Shown: positions 8,951 through 17,688 of the stretch, in pieces
Numbering within the stretch: the first letter of the stretch is position 1
How the letters are laid out: the number at the start of each line of letters is the position of its first letter
Source: Prosthecobacter debontii
Lineage (GTDB): Bacteria > Verrucomicrobiota > Verrucomicrobiia > Verrucomicrobiales > Verrucomicrobiaceae
Assembly (NCBI RefSeq): GCF_900167535.1
Contig: NZ_FUYE01000012.1
Span: forward strand, 117,356-181,355
DNA length: 64,000 bases
Direction of reading: 5' to 3'
Translations under genes and position numbers: made by a program
The notes under the pieces: generated by a model
Told to the model about the DNA's origin: nothing
The model's database searches: none
Seen by the model: the letters and a program-made list of their open reading frames with translations, nothing else

Positions 8951-9691
8951 ATGAACTTCCTAGCCCCTCTCATCATACTCTTCATTGGATATTCATCAGC
9001 ACTCTATGCTGCTGACGAACCCCGAAATGTGCCTGCGGTCACACAAGGAAAGAAGGCAACTCCCACTGAGAAATCTCAACTTAGGAAGACGATCAGCCGG
9101 ACCTTGTGGGAAGTGAAAGGTGCTCGGGAGTTTTGGCAGTTTGATGCTGGTGGAAGGGGAACGCGGCAAAGTTCTCAAGGTCTCACCACCTTCGGCTGGG
9201 AAGTCAACGAACAGGGAAAAATTGCCACCAAGGGTGGCGGAGACCCTCGTCTCATCACCCTTCATAGCGAGACAGCAGGAGAAATGCTCATCCTCCAAAC
9301 CGTGGGTGGCCATCGGAAGACCGAGATCACTCTTGTTCCAGACGGCAAGGTGCCCTCAGAAGCGCAAAACAGAATGGTGACCCCCGCCGAGAAATCTCAA
9401 ATCAGGAAGACCATCACCCGGGCATTGTGGGAGGTAAAAGGTGGTAGTAATGGCAGTAGGGATGTTTGGTGGTTTGACGCTGGTGGAAAAGGGACGCGGC
9501 AATGCTGGAACGGTATCGTTACCTTCGATTGGGAGGTTAACGACCAAGGGGAAATTGCCACTAAAGGTGGTGGGGATCCTCGTCTCATTATCCTGCGTAG
9601 CGAGACAACAGCAGAAATACTGAGCCTGTCTCCAGGAGGTGCAGGAAAGGCTGCATTCACTTTCGTTCCAGATGGCAAGAAGCCCAGGTAA
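8951..9691 (+). CDS. Exported protein with two tandem ~90-residue repeats
   Basis: 246 residues: a signal peptide cleaved after about residue 20 (ALYAADEP), then two copies of one domain. Repeat 1 (about 38-137) and repeat 2 (about 144-243) both read KSQ.RKTI.R.LWEVKG, FDAGG.GTRQ, GW/DWEVN.QG.IATKGGGDPR and FVPDGK. The pattern W..F...G.G......F.W.....G.I resembles small beta-barrel domains that many bacteria place in secreted proteins. No function is known to me. The gene sits between the other boxed gene and the sigma factor/kinase pair and is probably part of the same regulon. Confidence 0.75.
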   Translation: MNFLAPLIILFIGYSSALYAADEPRNVPAVTQGKKATPTEKSQLRKTISRTLWEVKGAREFWQFDAGGRGTRQSSQGLTTFGWEVNEQGKIATKGGGDPRLITLHSETAGEMLILQTVGGHRKTEITLVPDGKVPSEAQNRMVTPAEKSQIRKTITRALWEVKGGSNGSRDVWWFDAGGKGTRQCWNGIVTFDWEVNDQGEIATKGGGDPRLIILRSETTAEILSLSPGGAGKAAFTFVPDGKKPR

Positions 9692-9918
9692 CTCATTGTG
9701 TATTTTTGTCCCAAAGCAGTTGGTCGGATTGGCTGCAGTGAGACCTTCGGATTTGACCACCGAGTTGCTTGTGAGCTAACGGACGGGGCAATGGTTTCAA
9801 GAGATCTGGCCCTATCTAAAATTTACAAGATAAGGCATCGGATGGATTAACTAGATGTATTAAAATCCTTAGTGGCCCATGTCGTTTCTGAGGAGCTGTC
9901 ATGATTTTCCCGCCCTCT

Positions 9919-10671
9919 TCAATCACCCAGCTCCCTGTGGGACTGACTCAGGGCTCCGCGCAAGTGCTTCATCTCTGCTCGCACATCTTCCTCAGTGTCC
10001 ACAGTCTCTCGAACTTGGCTTTCCAGCGCTTTCCGGAAGCTATTGCGCAACCGGTGCAGCGCCACCTTAAGTGCTCCGGAAGACATTCCGAGGTCGCGAC
10101 TCCACTCTTGGTAAATCTCTTCTGTGGGAATCTCAGTGAGCCCTCGTTGCAGCACGTTGAAGAGAGCGGCTTTCCCTTGCTCCAGAAAATTACCCGCAAG
10201 TTCATTGCGGGCATGTCGCACCATCTCCAAAGCCCATTCTCGGTCGAAGTAAGCGTCAGCGTTACTGTCGGCCAAATCGCAGGTATCCAGCCTCGACTCA
10301 ACTTCGGACGTATCCATTGGCACAAAGAATACCTTCGCTCCCCGTTTTGCAGCATCGGCTTTCCCCCGCTCATTGGAAAGAAAGAACTTGAGATCATGAA
10401 GGAGGAATGCCCGGAAGCGGCCCTTTGTCGGGTTCGCGTGTCCCAAATATCGACGCTCAAAAAAACCTTCGAAATAAGCTTGTGTCAGATCCTCTGCGTC
10501 ATGCAGACAATATCCGCGGCTGCGTACGAAGGTATAGATGGGGCGCCAGTATTTGCGGCCCAATTCGTTCAGTGCCACTTGTCCTGTAGTGCCGTCCCTA
10601 CACGCCCGAACCACATGGCTCCACCTCGTCGTAGGGAAAAAATCGGCGTGTTCGGCATTAACCAAGCTCAT
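9919..10671 (-). CDS. ECF-type RNA polymerase sigma factor
   Basis: 250 residues. The N-terminus FFPTTRWSHVVRA and the following ALNELGRKYWRPIYTFVRSRG match sigma region 2 of the ECF sigma factors common in Planctomycetes and Verrucomicrobia, with DAEDLTQAYFEGFFERRY as the core-binding and -10 recognition part. Region 4 is recognisable as LGMSSGALKVALHRLRNSFR near residues 190-210. A long insertion lies between the regions. It is divergent from the Ser/Thr kinase gene across 81 bp; such sigma/kinase pairs are typical of these phyla. No anti-sigma factor is adjacent. It may recognise the TGTAAT boxes described here. Confidence 0.9.
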   Translation of the reverse strand: MSLVNAEHADFFPTTRWSHVVRACRDGTTGQVALNELGRKYWRPIYTFVRSRGYCLHDAEDLTQAYFEGFFERRYLGHANPTKGRFRAFLLHDLKFFLSNERGKADAAKRGAKVFFVPMDTSEVESRLDTCDLADSNADAYFDREWALEMVRHARNELAGNFLEQGKAALFNVLQRGLTEIPTEEIYQEWSRDLGMSSGALKVALHRLRNSFRKALESQVRETVDTEEDVRAEMKHLRGALSQSHRELGD

Positions 10672-10693
10672 CGTTTCTTTTTAGTCTAGAGTC

Positions 10694-10717
10694 CTTTGTA
10701 ATACTGCCTGGAATAAC
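10694..10717 (+). promoter_or_regulatory. TGTAAT box upstream of Ser/Thr kinase gene
   Basis: CTTTGTAATACTGCCTGGAA, with TGTAAT at 10697-10702, 56 bp before the kinase ATG. TGCCTGGA after the box is shared with the site at 7952. Lies in the intergenic region between the divergent sigma factor and kinase genes. Confidence 0.38.
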
Positions 10718-10752
10718 GGCCAATTAAAAAAACGATCAACTCTCCCGCTCCC

Positions 10753-13746
10753 ATGCCTGAAACATCATCCACTTTCGGTGAAAGTAATGACGAAAATCTC
10801 AGTGCCTTGGGACGTGCCTTCTTTGACAGCGACTCCGGATCTCACCCGACTGAACCAGTTGCCCAGCCTCCTAGCGCTGGGTGGGAGACGCCCTCTGTTG
10901 AGGAATTGCAAAAGCTCTTGCCGCAGTATGAGGTTACCCTGTTGTTAGGCCGCGGCGGCATGGGAGCCGTTTATATGGGCCGACAGATCAGCCTCGACCG
11001 GCTAGTGGCCATCAAGATTCTCTCGGCAGATCTTGGAGATACGGACCAAGGGTTCATCGAACGATTCAAGAATGAGGCCCGCTCCATGGCTAAGTTAAAC
11101 CATCCTGGCATCGTCAATGTCTATGACTTTGGCGAAACCACCTCAGGGTTGCTCTACATCGTGATGGAATTCGTCGAGGGCACAGATGTGCAGAAGATGA
11201 TTTCAGCCAGCAAACGGTTGCATACGGATCATGCTATGGCCATCACCTGTCATGTTTGTGATGCTCTGGCCTATGCTCACAACCGGGGGATCATCCACCG
11301 CGACATCAAGCCTGCCAACATCATGGTCGGTTATGATGGTAGTGTGAAGGTGGCTGACTTCGGCTTGGCAAAGATGACAAAGGGGGCACAGACCGGACTC
11401 ACCCAGAGCGGCATGGCCATGGGAACACTGCATTATATGGCACCCGAGGCTCTGGTGTTAGGCGTGGCGCTGGACCACCGGGTAGACATCTATGCAGTGG
11501 GAGTGATGCTTTACCAGATGCTTACCGGAAAGCTGCCTCAGGGTATGTTTGAAATGCCCAGCCTACAGGTGTCTGGCTTAGACCCGAGGTATGACGATAT
11601 CATTGCGCAGGCGTTACGGAATGATCGTAACCAGCGATACCAGCAAATGTCAGACCTGAGGCATGAGTTGGATCACATCGTCACACAGCCAGTGGTGAAA
11701 GCGGAGGTGCTACAGCCGGGAGCCCAGCCGTCTGCGGCAGCCTTGTTGCCCTCAGAGGCACGTCCGAAGCGGTCCGAATTCAGCCGCCAACAACCTCCAC
11801 GGCAAGCACAGCCCCAGGTAGTGGCGCGGAAGGAAAGGCTCTGGCTATCGGGGGTGGCGGTGATGCTGCTTATAGCAGGTTTGGGGGGGGCGGCATGGTA
11901 TGTCAAACCGTTCGACCAAGCTGCGAATGTAACATCTGTACCTGCTGTCAAAGGCCAGTGGAGGAAGGTTTATCCCACCCCTGAAGACATCCCTGACGGA
12001 CGCTTGAGACCTGATGGTTGGATGAGCCCTAAAGCAGCAGGTTCGAATAATTCCAAAGGAGGTGATCCGCTTTTCCCGTCATCGGTGAAAATTCGCAACG
12101 GCGGAGTCCGCGCGCGCTTCAAAAGCGAAGCTGCTGTCTTGGAACCATTTGCCTCTGTTTGTGTCAACACTTTCAATGCGGAGCAACTGACTTACTCACT
12201 GAAGAAAAACCCCGATCAGAGTGTCGCTATACTTCTCAAAAGCAGCCGCCTTGCGAATGGTGAAAGCAGATCCTACAACATTGCACCCACGGAACGCGAC
12301 ACCCAGCCTTTAAGGGGTGAATTCGTCCTAGAACTCATTGTCGTCGGCAAGCGACTCATTGGCAAAATCAATGGCCAAATCACCTACATCGCCACCGATG
12401 ATGAGTACACGCCTGGCAGCAGGAGCATTTTCAGCAGTCTTCCTTTTCGGGATGTTGAATTCCTCGATCTCGACGGCCTGCCAGAGGATGAGGCTTTGCG
12501 AATTGTTGGTTTGCCTGTTACAGCAGCCGCAGTTCCTGAACCACAAGAGAAGGCTACCGGCGCGGGTGTGATATCTGCCGTCAAAGGCCAGTGGCGGAAG
12601 GTTTTCCCCACCCCTGAAGACATCCCTGACGGACGCTTGAGGCCCGATGGTTGGATCAACCCAAAGACAGCTTCCGGTAATACTAATTTTCACCCGCTGT
12701 GGACCCATATCCGCAACGGCGGATTTCGTGTACGCTTCAAAACGGAAGCCGCCCAGGGAGAGTATGCTTCCATTCGCATCCGTTCTTCCGATGAAGTTAG
12801 TTATACCCTGAAGAAGGATCCCGGTCAGAGCTTTGCCAAACTTCTGAAAAACCGCCTTTCCGGAGATGTAAACAGTTCCAAACTCCTTTCACCGGAAAAC
12901 CAACCCTACCGTCTAAAGGGTGACTTTACGCTCGAAGTCATCGCCGTCGGCAACCGCCTAATTGGCAGAGTCAACGGTGAGGTCCTATGCACCGCCACAG
13001 ATGATGAATTCACGTCCGGCATCATGTCCATCTACAGCAACATGCCCTTCCGCGACATTGAAGTCCTGGAACTCGACGGTTTGCCAGAGGATGAGGCTGC
13101 GCGGATCGCCGGTTTGCCGCCTGCCACTGCCAAACAGCTTCCCCAGACTGCGAGTGCGAATAGCACACCTGTCATCAAAGGCCAATGGCGGCAAGTTTAC
13201 CCTAACTCTGAAGACATTCCTGACGGACGCTTGCGCCCAGACGGATGGATCAGCCCGAGAAAAGCAGCTTCGGGTGATCCCAAGATGACGGACATCCTTT
13301 ATCCATCATGGGCCAAGATTCGCAACGGCGGCATCCGTGCGCGCTTCAAAACCGAACCCGATCTGGAACAGTTTGCCTCCGTTCGCATCCGTTCTTCCGA
13401 CGTGAGTTATGCCCTGAAGAAAGACCCGGGTCAGAATTTTGCCAAACTTCTAAAAACGAGCTCTCCCAATGGCATGCCCAGCGCCAAAGCCCTTTTGCCA
13501 GAAAACCGGACCCAACGTCTAGGTGATGACTTCACCCTCGAACTCGTCGCTGTCGGCAATCATCTCATCGGCAGAGTCAACGGAGAAGCCATCTATATCG
13601 CTACAGATGATGAATACACGTCCGGTGTGATGACCATCCACAGCAGTATTCCATTCCGCGACATTGAAGTCCTGGAACTTGATGGCTTGCCAGAGGATGA
13701 GGCTGTGCGGATCGCCGGTTTCCCACCTTTAGCAAAGGCCCGCTAA
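10753..13746 (+). CDS. Transmembrane Ser/Thr protein kinase with three C-terminal repeats
   Basis: 997 residues. The kinase domain spans about 60-320: glycine loop LLGRGGMGAVYMG (65-77), ATP lysine K88 in VAIKIL, HRDIKPANI with HRD at 182-184, DFG at 202-204 and an APEAL activation-segment end; all key catalytic residues are present. A Pro/Gln-rich juxtamembrane linker and one membrane helix (about 363-385) follow. Outside are three ~200-residue repeats starting near 398, 609 and 806, each opening KGQWR.V.P..EDIPDGRLRPDGW and closing with ELDGLPEDEA.RI.G.P. The repeats look like beta-sandwich sensor domains. The reading frame probably once continued into an FGE-sulfatase domain, now a pseudogene directly downstream. 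It likely acts with the divergent ECF sigma factor. Confidence 0.92.
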   Translation: MPETSSTFGESNDENLSALGRAFFDSDSGSHPTEPVAQPPSAGWETPSVEELQKLLPQYEVTLLLGRGGMGAVYMGRQISLDRLVAIKILSADLGDTDQGFIERFKNEARSMAKLNHPGIVNVYDFGETTSGLLYIVMEFVEGTDVQKMISASKRLHTDHAMAITCHVCDALAYAHNRGIIHRDIKPANIMVGYDGSVKVADFGLAKMTKGAQTGLTQSGMAMGTLHYMAPEALVLGVALDHRVDIYAVGVMLYQMLTGKLPQGMFEMPSLQVSGLDPRYDDIIAQALRNDRNQRYQQMSDLRHELDHIVTQPVVKAEVLQPGAQPSAAALLPSEARPKRSEFSRQQPPRQAQPQVVARKERLWLSGVAVMLLIAGLGGAAWYVKPFDQAANVTSVPAVKGQWRKVYPTPEDIPDGRLRPDGWMSPKAAGSNNSKGGDPLFPSSVKIRNGGVRARFKSEAAVLEPFASVCVNTFNAEQLTYSLKKNPDQSVAILLKSSRLANGESRSYNIAPTERDTQPLRGEFVLELIVVGKRLIGKINGQITYIATDDEYTPGSRSIFSSLPFRDVEFLDLDGLPEDEALRIVGLPVTAAAVPEPQEKATGAGVISAVKGQWRKVFPTPEDIPDGRLRPDGWINPKTASGNTNFHPLWTHIRNGGFRVRFKTEAAQGEYASIRIRSSDEVSYTLKKDPGQSFAKLLKNRLSGDVNSSKLLSPENQPYRLKGDFTLEVIAVGNRLIGRVNGEVLCTATDDEFTSGIMSIYSNMPFRDIEVLELDGLPEDEAARIAGLPPATAKQLPQTASANSTPVIKGQWRQVYPNSEDIPDGRLRPDGWISPRKAASGDPKMTDILYPSWAKIRNGGIRARFKTEPDLEQFASVRIRSSDVSYALKKDPGQNFAKLLKTSSPNGMPSAKALLPENRTQRLGDDFTLELVAVGNHLIGRVNGEAIYIATDDEYTSGVMTIHSSIPFRDIEVLELDGLPEDEAVRIAGFPPLAKAR

Positions 13747-14387
13747 GGCCACCAAGGATTGTCCTCTCGACTAACAGCCTCGGTTATGAAGTTCATCTCG
13801 ATAAAGGAGCAGACGTGTTGTTCTGCATTCATGAGACAGGATTTGAAGATTATGCGATATTTGTTCAAGCAACCAACAAGGCGCAAGGGAAAGGGCAAAA
13901 TCAGCTTCATCATGACTATACTATTACACAGTGCCCCCAGGACTATCCCGTGGTCCGAGTGAGGGGAGATGATGCCCGGGCTTTTTGCGGCTGGCTAAGC
14001 CAGAAAGAAGGAAAAGCCAAAGATCCACATCTTGTGCCGATACGGACTATATCAATAGCTACGATGATGGATAGCCGACCACAGCGCTAGTCGTGAGCTT
14101 TCAGCCCAATCGGTTTGGCTCTATGATGTGGAGCGTAAGGCAAGGGAATGAATACAGGACTGGTTCAATCAAAAACCATCAAACAAGGAGACTAGGGGTG
14201 GCATTTGGCGCTACGAAGCAGAGTTCATTTTCACGGGATGTAGTCCCTTTATGATGGCCGAGGCACCGTCGACGGTTTCCGTACCGTTCTAGTTATCTCC
14301 GTCCCTGCGCCTAAAACTGCTACTGGGAGCTCTACCTTGCCCTTAGTGAAGCCCTCGCCATCTTCTTCCACGGCTGAATATATTTAA
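13747..14387 (+). pseudogene. Decayed FGE-sulfatase domain, lost C-terminus of the kinase
   Basis: Pieces of one formylglycine-generating-enzyme/sulfatase-modifying domain can be read in different frames, in the right order. They are ATKDCPL then TNSLG and MKF (13747-13800), VLFCIHETGFEDYAIFVQAT and DYPVVRVRGDDARAFCGWLS (about 13814-14000), PNRFG.YDV (about 14105-14130), QDWFNQKPSNKE (about 14157-14195), and GTVDGFRTVLVIS with a Ser/Pro-rich tail ending at 14387. Several frameshifts and stops separate them. In related bacteria this domain is fused behind such kinases (ATKD...NSLGMKFV is the usual junction), so the kinase stop at 13746 probably arose by mutation. Confidence 0.72.
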
Positions 14388-14538
14388 TGGTGTTGCACGC
14401 GGATGGATATTTGAAAAGAAATGCTTTACGCTGTTCACAGAGTTTATTTGAGAGCCACTCCGCCCATGGAACGGAGTGTAGCCCAATAATCGGACCAAGT
14501 GATGGCCTTTGTTATACGTCCAAGTTCGTTGCAGTTTC

Positions 14539-15777
14539 TCATTGGTGCCCGAGAAGGTATTCTGGCAAGGCCGTTCCACTGTCGTTAAAACGTAGCAGAA
14601 GATAATCGTGATGATCGAGATCCAAATGAGAATCCACTTTCCATAGGGCGGGTTCATCTGATTGGATGAGTTCCAACGCCGACTGCATGGAAAGCAGCAG
14701 ATGTGCCCCTGGATGCTTATGCATAAAGTCCACAAGCTCCTTTTGATTGGAAGCTTGTAGCGTGTCCTGTCGGTCTGCCAATCTTTGATGAATCACTGAA
14801 TCGCCAATCACAAAAATATCGGTCCCCTTTTGATGCGCATCTAGCCAAGCGGTCAAAGACTGTATGTGACTGTCATCTCCTCGATGACCTGATAAAAACA
14901 TAAAAATCGCCGCTATTGCGGCTACGCTCGCCAAACCAAGTCCAACCCAGAGACCACGCCAATGCGGATCTTGTGACGACAGTCGATCCGTTTGGCTTGC
15001 CCAAGCTGGAGTGCGACGTGCCTGAATATAGACCTCAGATCCTAGTGAAGGCAAAAGGGCTCCCCAAATTTGGTTGAGCCTCAACCACCAGCGATAATTT
15101 TCCAGCTTACTGCCAGTGTAACGGACAAGGTGGCTTCCTGTAATGAATTCGGGAGTCAGCCCAGCGTCTGAGGCCAAGTTTTTCCACCGCTGTGGAGATA
15201 GAACGGTAATGTGCCCACCAAACGCAACCAATCCACGGCTAAGTCTGTTCCTGAAATATTTTTCACGCAATCCGGCAAGCCAGCCGGGCATGGTAGGTGA
15301 GCCTCCAAGAAAAATGCCTCCGGGGCCAAGCAATCTGCTTATCTCTACAATCGTCGCTCCAGGACGAGGTAGATGTTCAAATACGTGCAAACAAACGACA
15401 GCGTCAGCGACTGCTGAAGGCAGCGGCAATGGCATATCAAAATTGGCATGGTGAACTTCATCATACATGGCCAAGGCAATCAGCTCCTGCCGTGGGTTCC
15501 AATCCAGACCTATCCAGCGATCAACGACTCCTTCCGGAGTGAAATGTTTCAACCAACCTCGTTCGCATCCGACATCCACCACTGTAAGCGGGCGACCCAA
15601 ACGGCGAGATTCCTTGGCCAAGGCTTGGCCAGCCCACCAATACCTCACAAGGCGAATTGAATAGGTAGCATTTTTGAGGTGCTGCCGAAGCCGGGTACCC
15701 GATTCCGGTGGGAGCTTAGCTAAAACTTCGGTAAACGAGTGAAGCGGAAAGGTGAGGAAAGGAAATCGGGAGAACAT
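14539..15777 (-). CDS. Class I SAM methyltransferase fused to a membrane-anchored C-terminal domain
   Basis: 412 residues. The first ~250 form a methyltransferase: motif I VVDVGCERGWL, an acidic residue after strand 2 (GLDWNPRQ), DAVVCLHVFEHLPRPG and LLGPGGIFLGGSP. Near residues 275-295 lies one membrane helix (GLGLASVAAIAAIFMFLSG). About 115 residues follow with IFVIGDSVIHQRLADRQD and a hydrophobic/acidic tail; this part recalls the luminal domain of glycosyltransferases, but no family is certain. The substrate may be a small molecule or surface glycan. The gene stands alone with about 290 bp of empty sequence upstream. Confidence 0.7.
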   Translation of the reverse strand: MFSRFPFLTFPLHSFTEVLAKLPPESGTRLRQHLKNATYSIRLVRYWWAGQALAKESRRLGRPLTVVDVGCERGWLKHFTPEGVVDRWIGLDWNPRQELIALAMYDEVHHANFDMPLPLPSAVADAVVCLHVFEHLPRPGATIVEISRLLGPGGIFLGGSPTMPGWLAGLREKYFRNRLSRGLVAFGGHITVLSPQRWKNLASDAGLTPEFITGSHLVRYTGSKLENYRWWLRLNQIWGALLPSLGSEVYIQARRTPAWASQTDRLSSQDPHWRGLWVGLGLASVAAIAAIFMFLSGHRGDDSHIQSLTAWLDAHQKGTDIFVIGDSVIHQRLADRQDTLQASNQKELVDFMHKHPGAHLLLSMQSALELIQSDEPALWKVDSHLDLDHHDYLLLRFNDSGTALPEYLLGHQ

Positions 15778-16074
15778 GAACCTGGGGTTTAATGGGTGAT
15801 CGACATCTCGGGGAGGGGGAAATGCCAGCCCTCAGTGGCTTCTCGGCGAGTTGTGTTCAATATTAGCAAAAAAAACCGCAATGCTTATTGGAGCTGCCAA
15901 CGAACAGATGTTTTTGATTTATTTACCTTCTTGTTAGGCATATCACATGGTGTTATATGCTGTGCTATTGAACGATGCCTCACTGAACATGTGCAGCTTG
16001 CAGCCGAGCGCTTCCCGCCGCCGTCATTAAATTACGCCAGTCACTCTTCTGCTTTAGTGTCGGGACGGTCTTTG

Positions 16075-16539
16075 CTATGAATCTTGTTCGTCTTTCCTCT
16101 GAGCAGAGCAATCGCCATGGCGATTTTTGAAACGGGTCCATGCGGGTAGATGATGCGCCGCCAGAAGGCTGAAAATGATCAAGGCTCCCAAAGTCCCAAG
16201 GGTGTACATGCCATAGGAAATGGCTAGGCCTACCGAAGCCGTGGCCCATAATGTGGCAGCGGTAGTAAGGCCATGGATGCGCCCTTGATCACGCAAAATG
16301 ACCCCAGCGCCGAGAAATCCCACGCCTGTGACGACCTGTGCAGCGATGCGGCCAGGGTCTCCGGTTGTACTGGCATGAGAAGAGATGAGTCCAAAGATGC
16401 ATGCGCCCAATGAAACGGCAGCATAGGTACGTATGCCTGCCTCGCGGCCATGACGTTCCCGCTCCCATCCGACAAAACCGCCTAAAACTGCCGCCATAAT
16501 GGCCCGGAAAGCCAGCAATAATTCAAATTTCCAGTCCAT
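16075..16539 (-). CDS. MgtC/SapB-family membrane protein
   Basis: 154 residues, four hydrophobic helices. The MgtC signature is plain: AVLGGFVGWERERHGREAGIRTYAAV, then ISSHAS...DPGRIAAQVVTGVGFLGAG and GLTTAATLWATASVGLA. MgtC proteins help bacteria cope with low magnesium and modulate the F-type ATPase in pathogens; in environmental bacteria their role is poorly known. The protein ends soon after the fourth helix with a charged tail, so it is of the short type lacking the C-terminal ACT-like domain. Next to a metal-resistance cassette, a link to metal stress is possible but unproven. Confidence 0.9.
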   Translation of the reverse strand: MDWKFELLLAFRAIMAAVLGGFVGWERERHGREAGIRTYAAVSLGACIFGLISSHASTTGDPGRIAAQVVTGVGFLGAGVILRDQGRIHGLTTAATLWATASVGLAISYGMYTLGTLGALIIFSLLAAHHLPAWTRFKNRHGDCSAQRKDEQDS

Positions 16540-17129
16540 AGCGGGAGATGGGGATCAAAAGACAACAAAGCAATATGTTTTGAAATCTTTTCTCACGCAA
16601 CATCTACAGTGAAATGATGCGAAGCATCTTTTGGGCCGGATGGAGGTCACACTCCTCGCTATCCGAAAGCCAGCGAAAGTCGCCATGTCGCAGAAAAGGC
16701 GACGGGCGAACTGAATAGTAATATCCGATGCACATCAAATCGATCAGCCCGGTCATGCATGAAGTGATCTTGCATCTGTTACCGCATGTTCGTAACCCTT
16801 GTTGGTATAAGAACTTTTACATTCCTTTGCTTTCATCACCACATTTGCCCAGCTCACCAGCCTGTTAATCTATCAAGAACAACGCCTCATGCTGGCATGC
16901 CTGCCTTGGCATGACTGCAGGACCGCAACATCAAAGAAACATTGCCGTGCGCATGCTACGGTCAAATGAATGGTCGTCCTCTGGCCTGGAGGAGACATCT
17001 TATGCAGTCACGTTTCACCGGCCCAAAGACATGTCCGATGGCTATGGTATTTTGGTGATAGATCCACCTCATTCAAATTGCTGAAAAATTTGTTTGAACA
17101 ATTCCCTTCATTAGGAATCAGTAGCACAC
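16540..17129. other. Intergenic region before the metal-resistance cassette
   Basis: About 590 bp with no supported gene. A small hairpin GATGC-GAA-GCATC followed by TTTT lies near 16616-16632. The 3' part is AT-rich and should hold the promoter of the metal cassette that starts at 17130, but no clear -35/-10 pair or MerR/CopY-type operator could be fixed. Confidence 0.4.
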
Positions 17130-17582
17130 ATGCAGTCCTTTGCGCGTAGCACCCTTCTCACGCTTGCCTTTTTGGCAGTCGCGTGCGCTCAGGTGTTCGG
17201 GACGCAGCGAGGCTATCTCTGTGACCACGGGAAGGTAGCCCTTGAGACAGTGGTGGATCACTGCCATAAGGCATCTTCTGACGAAGGTTCTGAGGCTGTT
17301 CCTTGTGAGGAAAGCGACTCTGTCGCCTGTGAATCGAAAGGTGAGAAGAAGACCCACCAGCCATTGCAGGTGGACCTTCAAGTGACTCCCGCGACATTGG
17401 TCTCGGTGACAGTACCCGCTTTCGTCGCAGTGCTGATGGATGACTTCTTCAGCTTTGACCGAGCTCTTTCGGTCGTGTTGGTCGAAGAACAACGGATAAG
17501 CGGACTGTCGTTCGAGGATGAACGACCGTATTTGCCTAGCGCTGCCGTAGAGGTAGCGAGTTGCATAGTTATTTTGGTTTGA
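17130..17582 (+). CDS. Small exported protein at the head of the RND efflux operon
   Basis: 150 residues: signal peptide (about 1-24, LLTLAFLAVACAQVFG), then a region with four cysteines and two histidines (YLCDHGKV, VDHCHKASS, VPCEE, VACESK), a possible metal-binding set. It ends with hydrophobic stretches (VSVTVPAFVAVLM and VASCIVILV). I know no family. It precedes the outer-membrane channel gene by 106 bp. By position it resembles the small periplasmic metal-binding proteins often placed ahead of Czc/Cus operons. Confidence 0.65.
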   Translation: MQSFARSTLLTLAFLAVACAQVFGTQRGYLCDHGKVALETVVDHCHKASSDEGSEAVPCEESDSVACESKGEKKTHQPLQVDLQVTPATLVSVTVPAFVAVLMDDFFSFDRALSVVLVEEQRISGLSFEDERPYLPSAAVEVASCIVILV

Positions 17583-17688
17583 GGATGCTCTGATGCGCAT
17601 TCGCCCACGAATGGCGATTTAGACGCGCATCTCTGCTTTGCACACAGGTTTGGCATGTCCACGCCTGCAACCTCAACCCATTCATTTC

